Positions 39,011 through 51,687 are shown, counted from the stretch's first letter. The stretch: 64,000 nt of DNA from Planococcus citri (GCF_950023065.1 NC_088678.1:10096580-10160579); one strand, 5' to 3'. Made by a program: numbers and translations. Notes: generated by a model not told the origin, from the letters alone.

Positions 39011-40576
39011 GTGTTCGGAAAAGGGAAATCAAAACTATGTATCTACTTTTCTTTATAAAAATGGATCAAACCCATGAATTTCAAAACATAAAAAGGTTAA
39101 TTTTCCAACCTTTTTCATTTTTATCATTTTTTTTTTTTTTTTTTTTAGGGGTCCTGAGTACCACTTTTTAAAAATATGAGGCGAGGGGAGGATCGAAACT
39201 ATGCATAGAATACTTTGCAATTTTCCTATGAATTTAGACCAAATCCTAGGATTGGAATCTAAAAGCGTGAATATTTTAATTTTTTGAAATTTTCTTATTT
39301 TTTATAAGAATTATCGGTGCAAATTAATTTTTAGCTCAAAATTTTCAATTTTTTTCACACCTTTTGAGATGTCAATTATGTAATAAAAAAAAATCACCAA
39401 AAAAACTTTTCACATCTCCATTACAGTCCTCCACCTATACTTTCCAGGTCATCAAATATAAAGCACGTGCTCATTTCAACCTACTCAATCACACGTCTTT
39501 TTTTAACCATCTTCATCGGTAGCCTGATCCGGCTCCATTCTACCACCATTCATACGCCAAAACTCAGTTAACCCAGCTTTGTTCTATTCCACCTTGTTGT
39601 ACCGATACCCGACACTATTTTCGCCTTCGATAAATTCGCTTTTTCAATAAGAACGACTCGTACTTATCACGCGTTTCCCAAAATAACAGGCTGAAAATTT
39701 CGTCTATCACGCATACAGCGTAAATATTTAACGCTTTTATCGTATGTTTAAAGATCATGTTTTCAACTTGTACGAAAAGTTTGACGGTGTACGAAAATAA
39801 TTACTTTAGTCTGCGTAACTTTTTACATTTGCATTAACAATTTTATACATTCTAATTTTCCGCGCTAAATAAATAATCAGCTTTCTATCGAAATACGAGA
39901 ATCGCTCGAAAACGAAAAACAAATCTCATCGTAACCGCAACGATATCGTATAGTACTATATACGTGAAAACCTTCATGGAAATTTAATCACCGGCCATCA
40001 GACACGACGAACAGCCAAGCTATTCGTGGATATAATTCATATATAATTCACGTACCAAAGGCAACCCTTCTTCAGTTCTTCAACTCATCCCCTTGTATGA
40101 TACCCCTACCCCTCCTTTATAGTAGGTATGTGAGCTAGGTACGTAAACAACACTTATAAATCTCATCTCGCTAACAAATATACATAAACACTGGGTTATA
40201 TTTAAATATCTATAAAATGAGAGAACTCTCACAGTAGGTACTCATGTTCTTTCTCTCTCTAGTTATTTTTTTAACAACCTTAGACGCGTGAAAAAAAATA
40301 AAGAAATGAGGATGAATTTGATAGAAGAAAATTTTGAAATTTTGACTCTCGGTTCAAGTTTTGGTTTAGGACCTACCTACGTGTATATTTTAAAAGCGTT
40401 GAAAATACCTTTGGAAATGTGTAGGCTGTAGACTATCAATACAAAGTAATGCTATATGGCCGATGAAGGATTAATTATAAATATTCGTCGGTTTGCTGTC
40501 TGCATAGATTGGGTCTTTACACAGATATGGGTTTAATTGAGAGTGGGCCTTTTAAATGAATTTATTATGTTCTTAC
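39011..40576. other. Intronic sequence downstream of the first Ig1 exon
   Basis: AT-rich, with a T-run near 39129-39146. No other feature is recognised. Confidence 0.45.
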
Positions 40577-40677
40577 CTTATACGAAGACAGGTCATTAAC
40601 AAGGCATGCTAAGATGGCTTCTCGACCCACTGGTACGGTAACGTTAACAATCGGTTCTTCGAATTTTGGTAGCTCTG
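40577..40677 (-). CDS. DIP/lachesin-family Ig cell-adhesion gene, exon for first half of Ig domain 1
   Basis: This internal coding exon encodes 33 residues, ELPKFEEPIVNVT through to DLSSYK, plus two bases completing a codon from an upstream exon. It carries the A/B strands of an N-terminal V-type Ig domain: a VTVPVGREA stretch, the first conserved cysteine (ILAC, residue 24) and one N-glycosylation sequon (NVT). The pattern 'P-I-x-N-V-T-V-P-x-G-R-x-x-x-L-x-C-x-V-x-D-L' is typical of DIP proteins, which bind Dpr receptors during synaptic partner choice. The 5' splice site is AAG|GTAAGA. The 3' splice site lies after TGATTTCAG and is followed directly by another CAG, so the acceptor is a NAGNAG pair that could add or drop one codon. 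The exon starts in phase 1 and ends in phase 0, which matches the exon 13.2 kb downstream. Family assignment is firm; which paralogue is not resolved. Confidence 0.88.
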
Positions 40678-42084
40678 CTGAAATCATAAAATACAAGAAT
40701 AAAATCAGAAAAAAAAATTATTACTCGTTCGAATTAATGATAAACTTTTTTATTTTTTATTCAAACAGTTTGCAGGTTCACGAGCTGCATGCAGGATCAG
40801 CAGCGAAAATCGAAAAAGTTTTAATTTCAGATTACGACACGAGAGGACGCGTACGAGTACATAAAAAAGTCAAAAATTTACGAGCTCCGAGCACACGGTA
40901 CAAAAAACCCCAGATCCGAGCCCATTACACACCACAACACTCCAGTCACATTCGTACAGATATACGCAGCATAACAAAAAAAAAAAAAAAAAAAGAGAGA
41001 AAGAAAGAAAATACTAAAAACAAAACAAAATAAAACCAAAAAAAAAAAAACTGCTAAGTGCCCAAGGGAGATATCCAGTCCATAGTAAAAATCCCGAACC
41101 GACAGTAAACATTATATCAGTATAGTGTATATATCCTCCTGAGAGGCCATCGATCAATTAGGCTGCCAGGCGAAAAACCTGACAATGACGAAATTATGTT
41201 CACATGGTTTGTCTGTGATGGAATGGAACCTTTTTCGCCGACAATTTTTAACGCCTATTTTTAGATTTGCGCTCTCACACCATGTCTGTTTCAGTCGATG
41301 CTTCGATGACTCTTTCTCTGCCACCACTTTGGATGTTGTTTTATCAGTCGATTCGATGTCGCTCACCTTTAATGGATTTTATTGCCGGACGATAATAACG
41401 CGTCATTTTTCGCCATGTGGCTATAGAGGTAGAGGTAGAGTAGGTAAAACGATGTATTATATGTGCTCGATCCAATGTATAAGTTTATATGCTGCAGAGA
41501 TACACGTATGTATGTAGGTGGTAGAGGAACACAAATTCATCTTTCTCGGTCTCTTGAAAATTTTTCACTAGCTATACTTTCACCTACGTTGGGTTAGATT
41601 CCTCTAACCGAGCAGGAGGTTCAAGAAGTTGAAAATAGGTAGTCTACTTTCTTTTTCTGTGCTTAGACCACAATTTATTGATAATTTTTACACCATTCTT
41701 CATGAAAAACAGAACAAAAACTGAGTATGTTAAGATCTGAGTCTCAAAATTTTTTTTCTGAGATTTTGAAAGAAAAAAATTTTCAAGTGTCACTTCATTA
41801 AAAATTAGCTGAATTTGAGCTAACTTCAATTATAATATTGAGTGTCTATGTACATGTGAAAATATCATAAAATTTTTTAGAAATTATTTTGTAAGGAAGA
41901 GAGGGAAGGGGGTATAAAATCTGAAAAACAGGATGTTTGAAGCCAAAAGTGCTCAGTTAGATGAAACAGCTACGATTTGAGAAAGAGAATTGTGCTCATT
42001 TTGAGGAATAAAGAGCCACTTGAGAAATGAGGGTGCGATGGGTAAAAATAATAAAAAAATTTCCAAATACTGAGAGTATCTGCT
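40678..42084. other. Sequence upstream of the first Ig1 exon, nothing recognised
   Basis: It contains an A-run near 40977-40994 and a short stem GGTTAGA-TTCC-TCTAACC near 41591. Short open frames on both strands (for example around 41154-41517) overlap each other and lack splice context or known motifs. Confidence 0.4.
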
Positions 42085-43312
42085 GGGTCATTCCACGTCA
42101 ATTGGACCAAGAAGTGGTGGGTGGGTTCGGCGATTTTTTTGAAATTTTTCCTGTGGAAAGACCTTCCGAAGGGATGACCAATGGCGCAAATCGCAGCCCT
42201 CTAGCTCATTTTTAACGGCAGCCAGGGGGTGTCAAAGTTTTCAGTGAACCTAAAATATCATCCATTTCAGCAGTGGATTTCTAAATAACCGCGATACCTA
42301 CAAAAATGGAACTTTTCCCCATAGTTAGAGGTTTTGAAAGGCTTTTTGGTGATATCATAAAAATCAGTGTTGCCACTTTTTTTCGTACAAAAAATTAGCT
42401 CAAAAAGTTTCAAAACGTAATTTTCATATCGTTCCGACTTTCAAAAATTCTGAAAAAAATATATTATGGACAACTGTTCATGCTGAACAACATATTAAAA
42501 AATTATAAAATGAACTCATCACAAAAAAATCAAAATTTGAAAAAATTCAATTTTCAATTTCAAACATCAAAAAAAGTTTAAATTTATTCAGTTGTCTTAT
42601 TTTGACCACTTTCTGACGTATTCCATGAAAAAGTTGATAAAACTCTCACTCACAGCAAAAAAAATGAAATTTGCTTTTTTTTTGAATTTTTTTGAATTTT
42701 GATTTTTTTGTGATGAGTTCATTTTATTGACTGAAAGGGGTTTTTCAACTTTTTCAACAGATTCGTGAAAATAGGGGTCAAATGGGTCAACTTTACCGAT
42801 CAAAACTTTTTTTCATGTTTTAAATCAAAAAATCGCATTTTTTCGCAAAGTTAATATTTTTTTAAATCGACTTTGTTACAAGTTACCATCCCAATTCTTT
42901 AATATGTTGTTCAGCATGAACAGTTGTCCATAATATATTTTTTTCAGAATTTTTGAGAGTCGGAACGATATGAAAATTACGTTTTGAAACTTTTTGAGCT
43001 AATTTTTTGTACGAAAAAAAGTGGCAACACTGATTTTTATGATATCACCAAAAAGCCTTTCAAAACCTCTAACTATGGGAAAAAGTTCCATTTTTGTAGG
43101 TATCGCGGTTATTTAGCAATCCACTGCTGAAATGGATGATATTTTAGGTTCACTGAAAACTTTGACACCCCCTGGCTGCCGTTAAAAATGAGCTAGAGGG
43201 CTGCGATTTGCGCCATTGGTCATCCCTTCGGAAGGTCTTTCCACAGGAAAAATTTCGAAAAAATCGCCGAACCCACCCACCACTTCTTGGTCCAATTGAC
43301 GTGGAATGACCC
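42085..43312. mobile_element. Foldback element, 1.23 kb with about 420-bp near-identical inverted arms
   Basis: It begins GGGTCATTCCACGTCAATT and ends with the exact reverse complement. The arms (42085 to about 42505 and about 42896 to 43312) are nearly identical throughout, differing at only a few bases, so the copy is young or maintained by gene conversion. Inside lies a second, nested inverted pair (about 42510-42552 with 42685-42722, GAACTCATCACAAAAAAATC). The same peptide, VIPRQLDQEVVGGFGDFF, can be read outward from both arms, a by-product of symmetry rather than a gene. No transposase is present. The flanks share TGC, but a target duplication is not secure. Confidence 0.9.
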
Positions 43313-43319
43313 TGCATTT

Positions 43320-44720
43320 TGGTATGAAATGTAATATTTTCATACTTTGAGCATTTCTGAACAATTTCGAGCCAAAAAATTGAATCGTGGTTTTTTGGAA
43401 TTTTAGAAAAAGTGTCACATGACCTATCAAAATGGGTTAAAATTTCGCGAGAAATTGAAATATTTCTATGAAAATATATTTTAAGCATTTTTTGAAAAAT
43501 TTTGAGCCTCTAAATCGGATTATGATTTTGGAATTCTCGAAAAAGGTGTCATGTGACCGATCAAAATGGTTTAAAACTTTGCTAGAAAATCTAAAATTCC
43601 CATCAAAAATCTTTTAAAGTGCCTATTTTTGAAGAATTTTGAGCTCCAAAATCGGGTTATGATTTCATTGGGATTTTTGAAAAATGTGCCATACCTACAT
43701 AATCTATCAGAATGTGTTAGAATTTCAATAGAAAATTGTGAATTCTATCGACATTTTTAAAGCATTTTTAAAGAATTTTGAGCCTCGAAATTGGATCATG
43801 ATTTTGGGATTCCGAAAAAGGTGTCATGTGATCGATCAAATTGTTTGAAACTTTGCTAGAAAAATCTAAAATTTCCATCGAAATTTTTTAAAGCATTTTT
43901 TAAGAATTTTGAGCTCTAAAATCAGGCTATGATTTTATTTGGATTTTTGAAAAAGAGTCACATGGATGACTGAATAAAATGGATTGAAATTTCGCGAGAA
44001 ATTGAAATTATTTCGATGAAAACATATTTATTTTTTAGCATTTTTGAAAAATTTAGAGTCTCAAAATTGGATCATGATTTTAGGATTCTCGAAAAAGGTG
44101 CCATGTGACCGATCAAATTGTTTGAAACTTTTGTTAGAAAAATCACAAATTTCTATCGAAAATGTTTTAAAGCACTTTTGAAGAATTTTGAGCTCTAAAA
44201 TCGGGTTATGATTTTATTGGGATTTTTGAAAAAGGTGCAATATGTGATGTATCAAAATGGGTTAGAATTTCAATAAAACATTAAGAATTCTATCGACATT
44301 TTTAAAGCATTTTTGAAGAATTTTGAGTTCTAAAATCGGGTCGTGATTTTGGGATTCCCGAAAGAGCTGTCGTGTAACCCATCAAAATGGATTAGAATTT
44401 CAACAGAAAATTTTTCAAAGCATTTTTACAGAATTTTGAGCTCTAATATGGGGTTATGATTTTTTAATTCTCAAAAAAGTTGCTATGTGATCCATAAGAA
44501 TGGGTTAGAATTTCAACATACAATTAAAAATTTATATTAAAACTTTTTTTGGGCAGTTTTGAAGCATTTGGAGCCCAAAATTGATCAAGATCTTCATGAT
44601 TTTCCAAAAAAAAGTCACGAGATCTTTCAAAATAGGCTGAAATTTCGTTAGAAAATTAAAAACTTTTATAAAAACTTCTTTTGAACAGTTGTCAAAAAAT
44701 TTTAGATTTGAATTTTGGAA
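43320..44720 (+). repeat. Tandem repeat, about 135-bp unit, about ten copies
   Basis: GAATTTTGAGCTCTAAAATC-like anchors recur at about 43369, 43504, 43641, 43790, 43911, 44056, 44190, 44325, 44438 and 44571 (steps 113-149 bp). Each unit has GGGTTATGATTTTATTGGG, AAAAAGGTGCCATGTGA and ATCAAAATGGGTTAGAATTT. It starts within a few bases of the foldback element's right end. Confidence 0.85.
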
Positions 44721-47480
44721 ACTATACATAAATTATTGGAGAAAATTATTCGACCTGTCCAAAGTACATAAGTATCTAGATTGAAATTAGATGAAAAAAT
44801 CAAATATTTGAAACGCTTTCGAATCCTTTTGAAAAAGTAGACGAAATTTCTCATAATAATTTGGTGACAAAAAAAATAAGTACGTAAAAATAGGTATGTG
44901 AAAAAATTTCCAAAAATGGATATTAAAAACTTGGAAATAATCCGATTACAGTCAATAGCAAATTTAACTAAAAATTTAAAAATGATGCATAAAATTTTCA
45001 AGAGAGGTTGAAAGTAGGTACCCTTTATCATCAGATTACAACACTGCACCCTCTTTTTGTGACCATCAACATTTTTTTTTTCTCAAAAATCTCGAAAGCC
45101 AAGTTTTCATTTTGGTCTCAAAATTCTTTAAAACTGCTCAAAAAGAGTAGATATTGATAAAAATTTTTGATTTTTTTAAATCGCAATTTCAAATCATTTT
45201 GAAAAACGTCTCCTGACAACTTTATCAAAAACACCGAAAACCTTGGGAGGGGGCGATTTGCCCTATCGAAGATGACAATTTGTTGTTCAAAATCATACTT
45301 TTTTTTACCTTCTATGTATTAATTTGAGTACGTAGGTGCTTACATTTGCACATCTGTTTCAGTAGATTTTTTTTTTTTAATGAAAAATTTTCAACAAACT
45401 GAAAAAAATGAAGGAAGTTAAAAAACGGAAGAAATGCATCTTAAATTCAAAAATTCGAAAATAAGTTGACATTTTTTCTTTTTAACGTTTTTTATCATTT
45501 TAATAAACTTTTCTGTACCAATTTTCTAACATACTCGTATCATTTTCAGGGGCATCAAGCTTCCTAGATCAATTTGATGAAATTTTTACTTTTTTCCTCA
45601 TATTTTTGGCCCAAAGGTTTTCAAAAATTCACCAAAAATCGGAAAAGTCACTTTAGTCTGTGAATACTTATTTGGGAATTCAACTTATAGGTACTGAATT
45701 AAAAATTTTACTCAGATTTTATTTTAATAATTTATTTCTTTGATTTTATTAATAATTTTGGGCAAAACGTGAGTTCTCGATCAATTTTGAATGTAATTTC
45801 TAAAATATTTTCTCATTTCTCTGTTCTTTGCCTCATCTCCCACAGGATTCATTTCCTGCCTTAAAGTAAAAAACATCATTCTCTCGTAGAGAAAAATGCC
45901 TAATTTTGTTACACAAAAATGAAATCAATCGGCATTTGAAAATAAACGAGAGAATCGCTCACGATTAAAACTACATTATTAAAAAGGCGAATATAGTAAA
46001 TACTCGTATTATAACGTAATATCATCTACGTATTCAAAAATAGACTCCATTGCCTCGTGCCATCATTTATCTACATTTATACACTATTCATATCCGAATA
46101 TGAATCCAAATACGCGGAAAATCTACTCAAAAGGTCGGATGGATATGGAATTTTACGAATGGAATTTTCTCATAAACTTGGTATAAAATTGTGGTAACCG
46201 CTTGCGCCTCGTTCTCCAACGAATAGCTGAAAAAAATGACTCGACTCATATTATGCACGTGGAGATAGAAAACGAATAGGTTAGATGACGTTGGAAAAGT
46301 TGTAAGATGGGGAAAATCTTAATTTTGAGGAAATATTTTATCAGAAATTTTGGTAACATTATTTTTAAATTTTTAATATAAAGGTAGGTAAGTACATAGG
46401 TACCTACGTGGCTCGGAAAAAATGAAAAGTTTTTTTCATGATGAATGAAAAATTCAGGCTGAAATTACGAGGTATTTAAAAATCAAAATTAAAAGCACAA
46501 ATAGTCTACTTCGAATCGCTGATGATAGGACCAAGACCAAAAGGCAGGTTATATACGTTGATACCTCGCTATTGTGCTAAAATATTTCACATTTTTGGTG
46601 GAAAAAATTTTCGGCTGGTTTATGATTTATTGTACGTACAGTTGTAGAAAGGTGCATAGCAGAAATAACATCTCGACGAGTAGACGTACCTAAACGGAGA
46701 GAAGAGAGGTACAGAAGCGTTCGAATGATTTACGGTTTGTTTTTTCGCATTCGCGCCCGAGATGTGGAGAAATTGTTGCACGAGGTGCGGCGACCGGCGG
46801 TGGTTTAATTTCTAAAGAATCATTACGATGGAAATTCTTTCTCTTACACGTTGCATTCTATTCGTTCACGTGGTGAAATTCACCCACCAGGAATGAGAAC
46901 GAAGAAGGGATGATACCCGTGGAGTGCACCGTTTTTGAATATTTCTAGCTTGCTGGCGTTATACGGAGGTAGCTATCAACTACAAAATTGAAAGGTAGCT
47001 GAAAAAATATAGGTATGTGCTACGCTGGAGAAACGTGCGTTAATATACAGATTATTACGTGATAAGTCACGGATTCGTTTGAGCAGGTGAGGTTTTCACC
47101 AACAAAAAGACGAGCTGCAGGAAGGTGTGTGGAACGTGGATGGGCTTTTTAAATATTTTCCAGACAAGTGTGACCTTTTCATCGGCACGAATCATCAGCC
47201 AGTGTAATTAATTTGTTCTTTGATTAAATACTTAGAACGTCTAACAGGTCAGGTTGCCAGAGATGGTAATGAAAAATCAGTGGTTCTCAAGCTGTGTTCG
47301 TGTACCAGGGTGATCTAAAATTGTCTACTGGATTTTAAATTATTAACATGATTTAATTCTATCCTTGGATTTTAAAATTGATTCCTGGAAAGTGTTACCC
47401 GTCCCTCCTCTCCCCAAAAAATTAAGCGAAACATCACAATTTTACAAAACTGGTTAAATTACATTCAAATTTAGCAAAAA
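44721..47480. other. Upstream sequence with a foldback-family fragment
   Basis: Mostly unrecognised AT-rich sequence. About 45549-45655 matches 59765-59870 of the large foldback element (CTAGATCAATTTG, TTTTTTCCTCAT, TTTTTGGCC, TTCAAAAATTCACC in the same order). Confidence 0.5.
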
Positions 47481-47765
47481 TTTGAGAAAATGTCCATTGC
47501 CAAAAAAAAAAATCGTCGAAATACTTGAAAATAAATATTAAAATCATTCAAAACGTCCAAAAAGTAATGAAATTTCAAAAAATTAAGTGACAGAATTTAG
47601 CAAAATATGCATTAAACGTCTTGAAAATATTCTAAAAATGTTGAAAAAAAAACATTAAAAATTTTAAATCATTTAAAAATTGGCAAAAACTTGATGAAAA
47701 GAGGTAAAATTTAGAAAAATTGACAAGAAATAAGCCAAGTTTGGACTTTTTTTATGAAGTTTTTG
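47481..47765 (+). repeat. Degenerate minisatellite related to 18531-19720
   Basis: AAAACGTCCAAAAAGTAATG, AATTTAGCAAAATATGCATT and AAACGTCTTGAAAATATTC parallel the A-rich minisatellite in the 24.7-kb intron. Confidence 0.5.
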
Positions 47766-50344
47766 CTGAATGTTGACAAATTTGCTCATCAATTAAGTAT
47801 TAGTCATAATTTTAAAGAATTTTAAAAACATTTTGACAATATTTTTTGCAATTTTCGTTGAATGATGCTCTTTCATCAATTTTATTTTTAATCATTTAAA
47901 ATTATTTTAGGATAATAGTGCTTTGTTTTGAATGTTTTCATGTCACTGTTGAGATGTTTCGAGCAAATTTTGACACATTTTGGGAAATAATGTTTGTTGA
48001 GGAAGGGATGAGCATTATTCCAAATTCATTTGTAATAACAAAGAGAATAACATTTGGAAAATCAAGTATACCTGCTCGATTAACACCTACGTACTTCCAG
48101 GTTTCATGTGAACCATGTTAAAAACATGTTAATAATTTGCATAACCAGTTCGCCGTAAATATGGCACCTTGAAATACATACCTACAATAATGCAATTGGA
48201 TTTTTTTTTGTGTGTGCGTTTTAAAACTCTGAAAATGTGTAAGGTAAGTACCACGTAGAAATTTCAACTTTCAAAATCCGCTGAAGGCTCAAGAACTGCT
48301 CAAATTAGTTTGAAACAATTTTCAGCTGATTTCGTGATGCTGAAATAGGATATATTCGTACCTATTTAAAACCATATTTTTCTCACTTTTAAAAGCTTCA
48401 TAAAGCAAAAATCCCCTCGCTAAAAATTCCCTGCCCAAATTTCGACCATCCCAACATAATCAGGAACCCACCCCCAAGTCACATTTTTACAAACTAGCAC
48501 CAGCTACAAAATTAGGTTAGCAAAAAATTAGCCATAGCACCGTTTCCGAAATAACGAGGCATAAATCCATCCAAGTGGTAAATTTTCTCGCCAAAATGAG
48601 AGAGCAAAAAGACCTACTACGATCACCAGCATCACCTCGCCAGTCACCAATTGTCGTGTCAAGCAGGTATTATAATAATCAGCAGTCAAAATGACGAGTA
48701 GCGTCGATTTTTACGCATATATTTTTCCTTCCGACTTTTCCCCTTATGTTTTATTCCTTTTATTTTCTACTTTTTCCGCTTTTTACATTAAATTTTTTAT
48801 TTCCAACTCGTTAACATCGTGTTCCGGCTTTTCTTGTGCGACGATTTGGGCAAAAGATAGAGAAAAAACAGTTCGCTAATTCGACTAATGTTTTCTTTTT
48901 ACATTCGCATTATTTGTGTTTTTCATGGTTCAACTGATAACGAGAGTCACAGAAAGAGAATACTACGTATGTCGTCTCGAGCTGCCTACGCCTCCCCCTT
49001 TTATTCCCTCGTCTTCTTTATTATGGTGTTCTAAAGTGAGTTTTTGCTTTCGGTCGTGAATCAATTTTGCTGCATGGTTTTTGGTTCTGTTCTGTTCGGT
49101 TAGTATGTATTTGGGTCGTCTAGAAGTGTTTGATTTTTTTGCATGAAAATCAAATGCCCTTTTTGGGATATTTTTTCGTTCTATTCAATTTTTCATTTTT
49201 TATTTATCAGCTCCAGCTGATGCAGAGTGATGATTAAATAATGTGTGATAAGTACTATGGTGCACAAAAGTCCGGGTATTGAAAATTTCTCAGCTGTATT
49301 TGTATAATTTCTTCAGGCACCATTCCCCTCCCTCGAACATGGGAGGTATTAAATTTTTTTTCATATTTCGCTGACATTCGTTATTGTTTTTCAAAATCAC
49401 TTCATTTCTGTGAAATAATAGCTCGTTACTGAAATTATGTGGTATTTCGAGTATTTTGATTCAATCAATTACCTATCAACATCCTGCACCCTCTTCATTT
49501 TCTTTTTAGAACTGCATTATAATCCATCACAGTTCCTATTCCTCTTTACTTTATTTTTCGTATACCTACCTACGTACATTGACATATAATCTAATACCTA
49601 CTTTCTAACAACCAAATAAAATTACTCGCCCGGTAAAAAAGAAATCGCATTTAAATAAACATATTCAATTAGAAAGAAAGCAAGGTAAAAAAAGCTTATC
49701 AACTGAGATTTTAAAAACAACAGCTTTCGTTTAAGCTTCATGTTAAACCTTTTTTATTATTCCCAGCCATAACTTGAATACATGGTTTTTTGCAGAGAAT
49801 TTTTTACCTTATTCTACTAAGTACATATATTATATGCTCCGTGTATTTGAAATGAGATAAATGGAGAAAAATAAGAATACATTTTATGCTCATGTTTCTG
49901 TGCTCATTATTTCTTGTTTATTCATTTTAGTTAGTATCTGCGGGATTTATTTCAACATTAAATAGCAGTTTGCCAATTTTGCTGTTTTTTTTTTATACGT
50001 GGGAGGTGGGAGACTCAAAAATCACTAAACAGGATAACTACAACCACACGAAAAATTTGAAGTTTCATGAGGAACGAAACTTATTGAAAAATTTAATATC
50101 TCTATTTTGAAATTGATGAAACATTTATAGATTGTGGAAAAATAAAAATTAGAAATTATTTTATCACCAGAAGTAACAACCCGGGGGGGGGCGAGGTGGA
50201 AAATTACTACTTTGGAAAATCGTATTTTTATTTCTCCACTCGTTTGACAAAGTCATTTTGGGTTGCTTTATCTTCTGCCCGGGAGTTACCCAAAATTTTC
50301 TCCCAAATCAAAAGTCAGCACATCACACTCAGGACGTTACATTA
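47766..50344. other. Upstream sequence with one dispersed repeat, otherwise unrecognised
   Basis: It contains the third copy of the AACCAGTTYGCCGTAAAT repeat at about 48125-48165. A 13-bp inverted pair GAGGTGGAAAATT / AATTTTCCACCTC spans about 50194-50383. No gene is seen. Confidence 0.4.
48125..48165. repeat. Dispersed repeat with AACCAGTTCGCCGTAAAT core, copy 3
   Basis: GTTAATAATTTGCATAACC followed by AGTTCGCCGTAAAT, shorter and more diverged than copies 1 and 2. Confidence 0.55.
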
Positions 50345-50559
50345 GGGTGTACCTTATTTTGCAAAGTTGGAATTTTCCACCTCCCACCCCACCCAAGTTG
50401 TTACCTCGGATGAGAAAAAAGTTCCCCATTTTTTATTTTCTCATGTCTGTAATAAAAGTGGTCCCAGTAGCCCCAAGAAATTCCAAAAAATAAAAAATAG
50501 TTCAATTTATAAAATTTTTTTATTTCTGCGTCATAATTTTTCTAAAAAATCCTTTTTTC

Positions 50560-51290
50560 GAGAAAAAAAACTTTCCTCTACTCTTCAAACCATATTGGCT
50601 CCCTAGTAAGATGCCCCTAAAAATTGGAAAAATCACAAAAAATGAGAATAAATCACAATCAGGGAAAATTTTTTGAAAATATCTCATTTTCATGTTATGT
50701 AGAATTGTTCTACATAACCCCCTTTTCAATAAAAATCCTCTGTTGGACCCTCAAATAATGTTGGCTCTCTTGTATGGAGTCTCCCAAATTTAGGAAAAAT
50801 AAAAAAATAGTATTATGAAAATTGACGTTTGTAAAAATTTTTTGAAAACTTTTCATTTATGGACAGAATCGTTATGTTCGTTCCATTTAAAACCCCTCAG
50901 AGTCGGAAAAATCAACCAAAAAATGAGAAATTCATAGGCATCTGTACAAATTTTTTGAAAATGCTTCATTTCTGAGCAGAGTAGGTACTTTTAGATAACC
51001 ACTTCTTCAAGAAAAACACCCTTTGGTCCTTCAAATGATGTTGGTCCCCTTTTATGAAAACTTCAAAATAGAAAAGGACGAAAAATAGGTGTCTGTAGGT
51101 AGGAACAAATTATTTGAACATACATATTTAATTTCTAAGCAGATTACTTCTAGATAATTCTTTTTTGAAGAAAAACATTTCCTCAGTACCCCCCAGAAAT
51201 GTTGGGCACCGACATTGAGATCTCCAAAATTGAAAAAATTAGAAAGAAAATATAAAGGTAAAGTCTCCTCTGAATGAAAAGTTTCAAGCC
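50560..51290 (+). repeat. Tandem repeat, about 150-165 bp, five diverged copies
   Basis: Blocks resembling 'CCTTCAAATGATGTTGG...CTCCCAAAATTGGAAAAAT' start near 50583, 50748, 50885, 51028 and 51188, each followed by AAAAATGAGAAA-like text and a TTTTTTGAAAATNTTTCATTT segment. Confidence 0.6.
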
Positions 51291-51373
51291 ATGGATATGT
51301 TTTTTGGTTATAAACCTAAAAATGAAATCCAATTCATTCTGATGGATTTTTTTCAAGCTTTGAACAGTCTTAG

Positions 51374-51687
51374 AAGAATCATTCGCGAACGAATTGATTC
51401 ATTTTTTTGGCGAATCCCGTTCGCGAACGAATTGATTCATTTTTTTTGGCGAATCTCGTTCGCGAACGAATTGATTCATTTTTTTTGGCGAATCTCGTTC
51501 GCGAACGAATTGATTCATTTTTTCGGTGAATCTCGTTCGCGAACGAATTGATTCATTTTAAATGAATCATTCGGGAACGAATTGATTCATTTTTAGTGAA
51601 TCATTCGCGAACGAATTGATTCTGGGCGAATCATTGATCGCGAAAGGATTGATTCATTTTTGGTGAATCATTCGCGAACGAATTGAC
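51374..51687 (+). repeat. Palindrome satellite array 3, left part
   Basis: Copies of TTCGCGAACGAATTGATTCA at 34-39 bp spacing, in the same orientation as array 1. Several units are exactly 39 bp, which keeps a repeating ANELIHFFWRISF reading open. That is a multiple-of-three coincidence, not a gene. Confidence 0.92.

Larger units (their letters stand above)
27332..40576 (-). other. 13.2-kb intron splitting the Ig1 domain
   Basis: The intron lies between donor GTAAGA (40576-40571) and acceptor TTTTACAG ending at 27332. It holds the AGATCT satellite, palindrome array 2 and a 150-bp tandem. No additional exon was recognised. Confidence 0.85.

Noticed and set aside
41154..41517. Overlapping frames on both strands just upstream of the Ig1 exon
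   Set aside because: No signal peptide, no compatible splice donor and no recognisable domain; opposite-strand overlap is typical of chance frames.
42027..43488. Two open frames sharing the peptide VIPRQLDQEVVGGFGDFF
   Set aside because: They are read from the two arms of the foldback element. Symmetry duplicates the frame, and no protein family matches.
51291..51551. Open frame with repeating ANELIHFFWRISF peptide
   Set aside because: It arises from 39-bp monomers of the palindrome satellite, a multiple of three. Other arrays of the same family with 34-35 bp monomers have no such frame.
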